From the NCBI GenBank assembly GCA_022447405.1, contig JAKVCE010000190.1, forward strand, positions 1 through 5,010: a DNA stretch of 5,010 nt. Reading direction: 5' to 3'. The translations under genes and the position numbers were made by a program. The notes under the pieces are model-generated. The model saw only the letters and a program-made list of their open reading frames with translations, was not told where the DNA came from and did not search any database. Positions 1 through 5,010 of the stretch are shown here, one piece after another (within the stretch, counting starts at the first letter, position 1; each line of letters begins with the position of its first letter). This stretch comes from Planctomycetota bacterium. GTDB lineage: Bacteria > Planctomycetota > UBA1135 > GCA-002686595.

Positions 1-21
1 AACCGTCAGAGGGGCCTGTTG

Positions 22-1542
22 CTATGCGCTCGACCCAGGCGCTGGGACCGGGGTCTCACCTTCAGTGCGGGCGATGATCGCCGCTCCGCAGGAGTCAGAC
101 CAGATGTTGACCACGGTGCGCATCATGTCGAGCGGCCGATCCACTGCCAGGAGCAGGGCGGCCCCCTCGAGGGGCAGCCCGAGGGCTGAGAGGATGGTCA
201 GCATCATCACGAGCCCAGCAGAGGGGATCCCGGCGGCCCCAATGCTCGCCATCAGGGCCATCATGACGATCAGGCCCTGCTGGCTCATCGTCAGGGCGAA
301 CTCCGGGTCCACCGTCGCGTAGTACTGGGCGAGGAAGATGACGCCGATGCACTCATAGAGCGCCGTCCCGTCCATGTTGATCGTGGCCCCGAGGGGCAGG
401 GTGAAGGAGGTCACCTTGTTGCTGACCTTCCCCCGCTCCTCCACGGAGCGCATCGTGACGGGGAGGGTCATGGCCGAAGAGCTCGTGCTGAAGGCGGTCA
501 TGAGCGCCGGCGACATCGCCTTCAGCCAGCGACGCGGGCTGATGCCGCCGACGAACTTGAGGAGGACGGGCAAGGTGACGCAGGCGTGGATCACCAGCGC
601 CAAGGCGACGGTGCCCATGTAGAGGAGCAGCGGCTCGAAGACCGCGAAGCCGGTGCGCGCCACGACCTTCACCATCAAGGCGAACACCCCGTAGGGCAGG
701 AGGAAGAGGATGCCCTCCGCCATCTTCATCATCACCGCGAAGAAAGACTCGAAGAGCTCCCGCATCCGCTCGGAGTGGGGAGCGCCCGCCTTCGAGATGA
801 AGAGGCCGAGCAGCAGCGCGAAGAAGATGACCTTGAGCATCGCGCCGTTGTCCGTGAAGGCGTCGAAGACGTTCGAGGGCACCATGCGCACGAAGATCTC
901 GATGAAGTTCTCCTCCCTCGCCCCAGCGGCCGCCGTCGGAGACAGGCCGAGCTCTGCGCCGTCGCCTGGTTTGACGAGGTTCACGAGGGTCTGGCCGACG
1001 CAGATGGCGAGCAGGCTCGTCGAGACGTAGTAGAGGAAGGTCTTGCCGCCGAGCCTGCGCAGGTCCTTCATCGTCCCGACACCGGTGACCCCACAGACGA
1101 TCGAGGAGAGGACGAGCGGGACGATCAACATCTTCAAGAGGGACATGAAGATCGTCGCGATCAGCTCAAAGGGCTCGATCCACTTGGCGCGGGCCGAGGC
1201 CGGGTCGAGGTCTAGCGCGACCGGCGCGAGCGCTCCGCCGCGCTCAAGCCAGAGCACCTCTCCGATGGGGCGTGCGCTCACGAGCGCCGCGAACTGCGCG
1301 GGATCGCTAAGGCTGATCCGCTCCTCTTCGGGCGCGCCGCGGTTGACGACGACCGCCGCGACCTCGTCGCCGGCGCTGAAGGACTTCGCCCCTGGCCCGG
1401 TGGCCTGGGTGACGACGAGCCCTCCCTCTGTCGCCTCGAAGCTCAGACCGGAGCGGGGGCTCCCTTCGACAAACTGCTGCAGGCCGACACCGAAGAGGGC
1501 GCCGGCGAGCATCCACGCGAGGACTTTCCAGTGCAGGCTCAT
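22..1542 (-). CDS. Sodium:dicarboxylate/glutamate symporter (DAACS/SDF family) with PDZ-like insert
   Basis: Predicted inner-membrane symporter that takes up an acidic amino acid or dicarboxylate with Na+ or H+. Family signatures are visible across the 506 residues: serine-rich HP1 loop STSSSAMTLP (352-361), TM7 NMDGT (389-393), HP2 loop SIGAAGIPSAG (433-443) and TM8 LDMMRTVVNIWSD (471-483). By alignment to GltPh these supply the substrate and cation residues D472, R475, T476, N479 and D483. An Arg at 475 is typical of glutamate/aspartate carriers rather than neutral amino acid carriers or DctA; the exact substrate is inferred. The protein is longer than the usual 400-450 residues because about 85 residues (31-115) sit between TM1 (about 5-22) and TM2 (about 122-152). 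The ATG is the first start after an in-frame TAG four codons upstream, so the start is well bounded; no clear Shine-Dalgarno is seen. It lies 69 bases downstream of the hydrolase gene, same strand. Confidence 0.95.
   Translation of the reverse strand: MSLHWKVLAWMLAGALFGVGLQQFVEGSPRSGLSFEATEGGLVVTQATGPGAKSFSAGDEVAAVVVNRGAPEEERISLSDPAQFAALVSARPIGEVLWLERGGALAPVALDLDPASARAKWIEPFELIATIFMSLLKMLIVPLVLSSIVCGVTGVGTMKDLRRLGGKTFLYYVSTSLLAICVGQTLVNLVKPGDGAELGLSPTAAAGAREENFIEIFVRMVPSNVFDAFTDNGAMLKVIFFALLLGLFISKAGAPHSERMRELFESFFAVMMKMAEGILFLLPYGVFALMVKVVARTGFAVFEPLLLYMGTVALALVIHACVTLPVLLKFVGGISPRRWLKAMSPALMTAFSTSSSAMTLPVTMRSVEERGKVSNKVTSFTLPLGATINMDGTALYECIGVIFLAQYYATVDPEFALTMSQQGLIVMMALMASIGAAGIPSAGLVMMLTILSALGLPLEGAALLLAVDRPLDMMRTVVNIWSDSCGAAIIARTEGETPVPAPGSSA
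1198..1452 (-). other. PDZ-like insert domain within the symporter (residues about 31-115)
   Basis: This segment lies between the first and second transmembrane helices, where family members normally have a short loop. It reads like a compact PDZ fold: GGLVVTQATGPGAKSFSAGD (40-59) resembles the PDZ pattern of a strand followed by a 'pGpA...aGD.i' turn; then comes a helix-like stretch (about 79-90) and strands GEVLWLERGG (94-103) and LAPVALDLD (105-113). By known GltPh topology the TM1-TM2 loop faces the periplasm, so the insert would be periplasmic. The fold assignment is by eye and has not been tested by profile search or structure prediction. Confidence 0.5.
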
Positions 1543-1558
1543 GCCGTGAGCCTACAGA

Positions 1559-1591
1559 AGAGCCGCCTCGCTCTGAAAGCTTGGCGGCTCT
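1559..1591 (-). terminator. Inverted repeat between hydrolase and symporter genes; possible weak terminator
   Basis: A perfect 9-bp inverted repeat, AGAGCCGCC (1559-1567) and GGCGGCTCT (1583-1591), encloses a 15-base loop. Read on the minus strand it falls 20 bases after the hydrolase stop and 16 bases before the symporter ATG, and is followed by TCTGTA, which is pyrimidine-rich but not a proper U-tract. It may be a weak intrinsic terminator or attenuator for the hydrolase transcript, or a leader hairpin close to the symporter start. No other structure is evident in the 69-base gap, and no convincing promoter for the symporter fits downstream of the hairpin. Confidence 0.35.
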
Positions 1592-1611
1592 ACGTCTTGG
1601 CCTAGGGGCCC

Positions 1612-4008
1612 TCAGTCCTTGAACTGGAGGGGCGGGTTGTCCATCTCAGGCGGGATCGGGACCCCCTTGAGCGAGAGGATCGTGGGGGCGATGTCCAGGA
1701 GGTGGGCTCCGCCTTCAGGGACCTCCACAGGGCGGTTGCAGAAGAAGGTCCCGGTGACGCGGTTCAGCGCCACGGAGACATGACCTCCTGACCAGTTCAT
1801 GTCATTCGCCTCGATGACCGGCGCAGAGACCCACGCTCCAGAGTCGTCCTTCTTGAGCTTGATGTCCCCCATCGTCGTGCCCCAGGACACACGGTAGGTC
1901 GGCGCGAAGCCCGGGATGAGGTCTCCCTCAAGGTCCCTGTACTCGCCCTGGTGGAGCTCGTCGATGACGTGGACCTCTTCGACGACCTTCGCGCCCGTCG
2001 CTGGGTCGGTGGCTGCGAAGAGCCGCTCCTTGATCTCGGCGATGAGCGCCGGACCATCCGCGGGCTTCACGATGCCTGTCGGCTCGCGACCTTCGAGGTT
2101 GAGGTAGATCATCCCGAGACCGAGGGAGTAGGCGCGCGTCTTCTCCCAATCGACATACATGAGCGCGCTCTTCATCCCGGAGGAGACGCCCTCCTTCATG
2201 ACGAGGTAGCCCTCCTGCTCTAGCCAGTTGTTCACATGGAACTGCCAGCGGAAGGTCTGGAAGCCGTGGTCTGCGCAGATGATCAGGGTGTCCTCAGGGC
2301 GCATGTGCTCGTCGACGACCTCACCCACCACGCGATCGAACTCCTCATAGATCGCGGGGATGGTGTCGGCGAAGGTGATCTCCTCGCCCGCGAACTGGAT
2401 CTTCGTGGCCGCGGCCTCCGCGTCGAAGCGCGGGTGGTCCGGGTCATAGAACTGATACATCATGTGCTGCACGCGGTCCGGCGTGCTGAAGACGCTGAAG
2501 AGCACGTCCCAGTCGTCGCGCTTCAGGACCTCCTCGGTGAGGCGCTCGCGCCATCCGAGGGTGAACTCGATGTCCTCCATCAAGGTCTCCCCGCCGATCT
2601 TGCCGTCCTTGAACGGCATGGTGACGCAGGCCCACCCGAAGGTCTCGAAGGGCTCACCCAGCCAGTCGGCGAGCTCCTTGGAGAAGCCAGCGGGCTGGCT
2701 CACGGGCTGCCAGAAGGGCGGGTTCGACGGGTCAATGTCGAGGGTGTTCACAAAGAGCTCAAAGTGCGGCTCGTTGACAGAGACGAGCTTCACGCGGGTC
2801 ACCGCGTGCGCCTTGACGAGCGGATTGAGCTCGAAGGTGAGGTTGTACCAGTCGGACCACTCGCCCTCTTGGAGGACCTGCGTCTCGGTGCCCAGGGTGA
2901 CGCGCAGGCCGCTCTCTGTGCGCTTCACGCCGAGGGGGAGGGTCGCGCGCGGCCCGAGGGTGAGCTCTTCCTTCAGTCGCTTCTGGCGATCGCGGAGGGC
3001 GCTGCCCTCTTTCCAGCCGAGGCCGGGGTCGCCGAGCTTGTCCTCGATCTCCTTGACCTCCGCCTCGATGGCCTTGGCGGCGTGGGGGTTCAGGGGGCCG
3101 TAGAGCTCCGTGTCGATCTTGTCGCCGTTCCAGTCGACGCGGAAGATGGTCCCCGCAGTGAGGCCCTTCTTCTTGCCCTTGGGCGGACGCTCAAATGCGA
3201 AGTCGTCGGTCGTGTAGATGAACCACTCTCCGTTCGCCCCGCGGATGTCCGGGACGCCGAGCCCCGCGAGGACGCGGGCGTTCTCGACCGGCTCGCGGTC
3301 CCAAGCCATCGCAGCGTCGAGCACGACGCAGCGCTCACCTTCGAGGGCAGCGACCTCCCAGAAGGGGACAGCGCGCATCGGGTTCGAGACGACGGAGGGG
3401 ATGATCTCCGGGACGAAGCGGGACGCTTCATTCGCTGAGAAGGCCCCGACCCCACCCATGAAGAGCCCGATGAGCCCAGAGGGGACGACGCCGAGCTTGA
3501 GCAGGAACTTCAAGACGCAGAAGAAGACGAGGGCCGCGAGGACCCCGACGAGGGCCATGAGGGCTCCCCCTGACATGCTCTGGATCAGACCGAGCGCGCC
3601 GTCAGCCTGGAAGTCGCTCATCGGCCTGGCGCTGGAGCTCTGGTGCCCGATGTCCGGCATCGGGACCTCCTGGCCGCCTATGTCGCGGAAGGTGCGCTTC
3701 ACGAAGCCGGGCACTCCGGTCTCAGAGGGGTTGCGACCTGTGTTGAGCGCAGCCCAAGCCGTGGGAGACTCGGGCGAGATCGTCGAGGTGAGCGGGGCGA
3801 AGGTCCCCTGCTCTGCCAGCTTCGCGAGGTTCGGGAGCCGGCCAGCGTCGATGAGCTCCAGCGCGGTCTCGTAGTCACCGCCGTCGATCCCCAGCACGAT
3901 CACGCGGCCCTCATCCCTCTCCGGGTCCGTGAGGCCTGGGCCCGCGGGGGCCGCAGAGAGGGTCAAGAGGAGGAGCGTCGCAGTCTTTATGAGGTTGGTG
4001 GGGTGCAT
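1612..4008 (-). CDS. Exported alkaline phosphatase superfamily protein (type I phosphodiesterase/nucleotide pyrophosphatase-like)
   Basis: Predicted metal-dependent phospho-ester (possibly sulfo-ester) hydrolase acting outside the cytoplasm; substrate unknown. Numbering from the ATG at 4008 (798 residues), residues 1-23 look like a Sec signal peptide (one Lys, then TATLLLLTLSAAPAG). The metal site seems complete: D42 in GIDGGD, nucleophile S81 in SPTAW, D511 and H515 in STPDRVQH, D580-H581 in CADHGF, H743 in SGGHVS. The C-terminal DIAPTILSLKG (772-782) is typical of the superfamily. Two hydrophobic segments (about 147-170 and 173-190) interrupt the catalytic domain after the nucleophile. A charged, probably helical stretch (309-350) and a beta-rich part with EWSDW (383-387) and IDPSNP (425-430) follow. 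An upstream in-frame ATG at 4068, just after a stop, would add 20 residues; the 4008 start is preferred because the signal peptide then begins the protein. Neither start has a strong Shine-Dalgarno. Confidence 0.93.
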   Translation of the reverse strand: MHPTNLIKTATLLLLTLSAAPAGPGLTDPERDEGRVIVLGIDGGDYETALELIDAGRLPNLAKLAEQGTFAPLTSTISPESPTAWAALNTGRNPSETGVPGFVKRTFRDIGGQEVPMPDIGHQSSSARPMSDFQADGALGLIQSMSGGALMALVGVLAALVFFCVLKFLLKLGVVPSGLIGLFMGGVGAFSANEASRFVPEIIPSVVSNPMRAVPFWEVAALEGERCVVLDAAMAWDREPVENARVLAGLGVPDIRGANGEWFIYTTDDFAFERPPKGKKKGLTAGTIFRVDWNGDKIDTELYGPLNPHAAKAIEAEVKEIEDKLGDPGLGWKEGSALRDRQKRLKEELTLGPRATLPLGVKRTESGLRVTLGTETQVLQEGEWSDWYNLTFELNPLVKAHAVTRVKLVSVNEPHFELFVNTLDIDPSNPPFWQPVSQPAGFSKELADWLGEPFETFGWACVTMPFKDGKIGGETLMEDIEFTLGWRERLTEEVLKRDDWDVLFSVFSTPDRVQHMMYQFYDPDHPRFDAEAAATKIQFAGEEITFADTIPAIYEEFDRVVGEVVDEHMRPEDTLIICADHGFQTFRWQFHVNNWLEQEGYLVMKEGVSSGMKSALMYVDWEKTRAYSLGLGMIYLNLEGREPTGIVKPADGPALIAEIKERLFAATDPATGAKVVEEVHVIDELHQGEYRDLEGDLIPGFAPTYRVSWGTTMGDIKLKKDDSGAWVSAPVIEANDMNWSGGHVSVALNRVTGTFFCNRPVEVPEGGAHLLDIAPTILSLKGVPIPPEMDNPPLQFKD
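3436..3570 (-). other. Two hydrophobic segments embedded in the hydrolase (possible membrane hairpin)
   Basis: The encoded stretch GGALMALVGVLAALVFFCVL (start of segment one) continues for about 24 apolar residues, is broken by KLG, and is followed by a second apolar, glycine-rich run of about 18 residues (VVPSGLIGLFMGGVGAF). Both are long enough to cross a membrane, and together they would return the chain to the same side. They lie between the nucleophile region and the rest of the catalytic fold. That they insert into the membrane is inference from hydrophobicity only; buried helices are the alternative. Confidence 0.6.
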
Positions 4009-4195
4009 CGGTGTACCCAGCGCGTTCGCTGGAGGTAGGATCAGCCCCCGCCCGAAGGTGGGAGCCATGGTGGATCAATCGACGTCAGAGAGTCTGAGAG
4101 CGGCGCTGCGCCACCCGCGTACGCGGTCAGCAGGCGGAGAGACAGCCCCCGGTTCCCTACGGTATCGGCATAGGGCGCCACGCCTCTTTGGGCCT
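4009..4195. promoter_or_regulatory. Divergent intergenic region between the hydrolase and the plus-strand gene
   Basis: With the preferred starts, these 187 bases separate two divergently transcribed genes and should hold both promoters. I looked for -35/-10 pairs on each strand and found none convincing. The region contains the palindrome at 4115-4126 and, at 4064-4069, an NcoI-type CCATGG whose two strands supply an alternative ATG for each neighbouring gene. An AGGTG at 4056-4060 lies six bases before the plus-strand ATG at 4067 and is the only passable Shine-Dalgarno-like site. Codons between 4067 and 4195 show weaker third-position GC preference than the downstream gene, which favours non-coding. 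Confidence 0.45.
4115..4126. repeat. 12-bp perfect palindrome CCGCGTACGCGG
   Basis: The sequence is identical to its reverse complement over 12 bases and lies about 107 bases upstream of the hydrolase ATG and 69 bases upstream of the plus-strand ATG. Such a dyad could be an operator for a dimeric regulator. A palindrome this long is expected about once by chance in 5 kb, though rarely in a given 190-base stretch, so the regulatory reading is tentative. Confidence 0.25.
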
Positions 4196-5010
4196 ATGAG
4201 GGGCCTAAAGCGCTGGGGACCGAGGACGGGACGGGCTGCCTCTGCTGCGCCCATCGCGCTGCTGATCTTGCTCGCGGTGGGGCTCTGGGCCCTCAAGAGG
4301 GGCCAGGACGCCCCCCATGAGCTACCCAGCGCGCCCACCATCCAGGCAAACCCAGAGCAGGCGGCGGAGGCCCAACTCCCCGAGATCACGGGCGAATCCG
4401 TGCAAGAGAGGGGCGCTGGGCCCACCGAGGCCGTCCCCCATGCGACCTCCAGGACGGACGGCGAGGGCTCCTTGAGGGGCGTGCTCCTCGACCGAACAGG
4501 GAAGGGCGTGCCAGAGCAGTGGACCCTGGTCCTCTCGCCCAACTCGGCGATACGGACCCCCACTCCCAGGAGAGAGCTGCGCTTTCAGTTCCAGGAGGGT
4601 GAGGAGCGCTTCCACGTGGAGGACGTCCCGCTCGGCGCCTACGACGTCTGGGTGGACGCCCCAGGCGCCAACCGACGCGCGACGCCGACGCTCCTCGTGA
4701 AGGGCTCGTCCAGCCCCTTCGTCTCCCTCGAGCTTCACGCCAGGGGCTACCTAGAGGGCGTCGTCCTCGACGAGGAGAACGAGGTCGTCCGAGACCTCGC
4801 GGTCACGCTCGCCTCGGTAGCCGGGCGAGGTGACCGGAACACAACGACTGACGGCGCAGGTCGCTACCTCTTCGATGACCTCTTAGACGGCGAGTACCAG
4901 ATCTTCTTCGGCGCGCGGAACAACCCGCTGATCGGCCCAGAGGACGTCTTGTTTCAGGCGCCCTCGCTCCATTACCCCACGAGGCGCTTGCCCAAGCTCG
5001 GGGGCGTGCT
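4196..5010 (+). CDS. Membrane-anchored protein with carboxypeptidase-regulatory-like domains (3' end beyond window)
   Basis: The frame is open to the window edge, giving 271 complete codons and two further bases; the C-terminus is missing. A basic N-terminus (MRGLKRWGPRTGR) precedes one hydrophobic segment (about 17-33, ALLILLAVGLWAL), which suggests a signal anchor with the rest outside the cytoplasm. A low-complexity linker rich in Pro, Glu and Ala (37-90) leads to two tandem beta-sandwich units. Unit 1 (about 91-182) begins GSLRGVLLDRTGKGVP and has FHVEDVPLGAYDVWVDAPG. Unit 2 (about 183-265) has GYLEGVVLDEENEVV and TDGAGRYLFDDLLDGEYQIF, a good match to the carboxypeptidase-regulatory-like 'tD.~G.f.f..l..G.Y.v' pattern. 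Such domains usually bind or display rather than catalyse; no catalytic part is visible, so the role is unknown. An in-frame ATG at 4067 with AGGTG upstream is an alternative start, adding 43 Arg-rich residues. Divergent from the hydrolase gene. Confidence 0.85.
   Translation, partial: MRGLKRWGPRTGRAASAAPIALLILLAVGLWALKRGQDAPHELPSAPTIQANPEQAAEAQLPEITGESVQERGAGPTEAVPHATSRTDGEGSLRGVLLDRTGKGVPEQWTLVLSPNSAIRTPTPRRELRFQFQEGEERFHVEDVPLGAYDVWVDAPGANRRATPTLLVKGSSSPFVSLELHARGYLEGVVLDEENEVVRDLAVTLASVAGRGDRNTTTDGAGRYLFDDLLDGEYQIFFGARNNPLIGPEDVLFQAPSLHYPTRRLPKLGGV

Noticed and set aside
586..1215. 209-residue open frame on the plus strand opposite the symporter gene
   Set aside because: Its composition is extreme (His, Glu, Asp, Arg), with no domain, and the opposite strand encodes conserved transporter segments.
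1599..1610. Short GC-rich dyad GGCC-TAGG-GGCC near the hydrolase stop
   Set aside because: The stem is only four pairs and is expected often by chance in such GC-rich DNA.
2236..3438. 400-residue open frame on the plus strand opposite the hydrolase gene
   Set aside because: It is antisense to a gene with a full set of catalytic motifs; its translation is dominated by Leu, Glu, Asp, Arg and Val in the pattern of a high-GC antisense shadow, with no recognisable domain.
3643..4038. Plus-strand open frame overlapping the hydrolase 5' end
   Set aside because: It is antisense to the signal peptide and the first metal and nucleophile motifs of the hydrolase, is Arg/Glu-rich and has no recognisable feature.
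4191..4207. Direct repeat of GGCCTA at the start of the plus-strand gene
   Set aside because: Six bases repeated twice is too short to separate from chance.
4075..4738. Two overlapping open frames on the minus strand (4075-4563 and 4322-4738)
   Set aside because: Both run opposite the plus-strand frame, which has a signal anchor and clear carboxypeptidase-regulatory-like motifs; the minus-strand translations show no domain and look like shadows.

Overview
The window is GC-rich, densely coding bacterial chromosome with three genes: two on the minus strand and one, cut off by the right edge, on the plus strand. The proteins point to a Gram-negative-type bacterium that exports elaborate envelope proteins: a secreted alkaline-phosphatase-superfamily hydrolase, a single-span protein with carboxypeptidase-regulatory-like beta domains, and a glutamate/aspartate-type cation symporter. 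Together with the lack of strong Shine-Dalgarno sites at the preferred starts, this fits a high-GC planctomycete or a myxobacterium-like lineage. That is inference from style only; there is no rRNA or other phylogenetic marker here.

Layout. Positions 22-1542 (minus) encode a DAACS/SDF-family sodium:dicarboxylate (amino acid) symporter with all TM8 substrate and cation residues, plus an unusual insert of about 85 residues, PDZ-like in appearance, between the first two membrane helices. Positions 1543-1611 are a 69-base gap with a perfect 9-bp inverted repeat that may act as a weak terminator or leader hairpin. Positions 1612-4008 (minus; alternative start at 4068) encode a large exported type I phosphodiesterase/nucleotide pyrophosphatase-like protein with a complete predicted two-metal site and two hydrophobic segments inside the catalytic domain. 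Positions 4009-4195 are a divergent intergenic region with a 12-bp perfect palindrome. From 4196 to the window end (plus) runs a membrane-anchored protein with two tandem beta-sandwich (carboxypeptidase-regulatory-like) domains; its C-terminus lies outside the window.

How they may work together. The hydrolase and the symporter are co-directional, with the hydrolase upstream, so they may share a transcript, although the hairpin could separate them. Nothing in the sequence ties their substrates together. The plus-strand gene is divergently transcribed and shares only the intergenic region with the hydrolase. I see no mobile element, CRISPR array, tRNA/rRNA, toxin-antitoxin pair or defence system. 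The most unusual observations are the PDZ-like insert in the symporter and the membrane hairpin inside the hydrolase.
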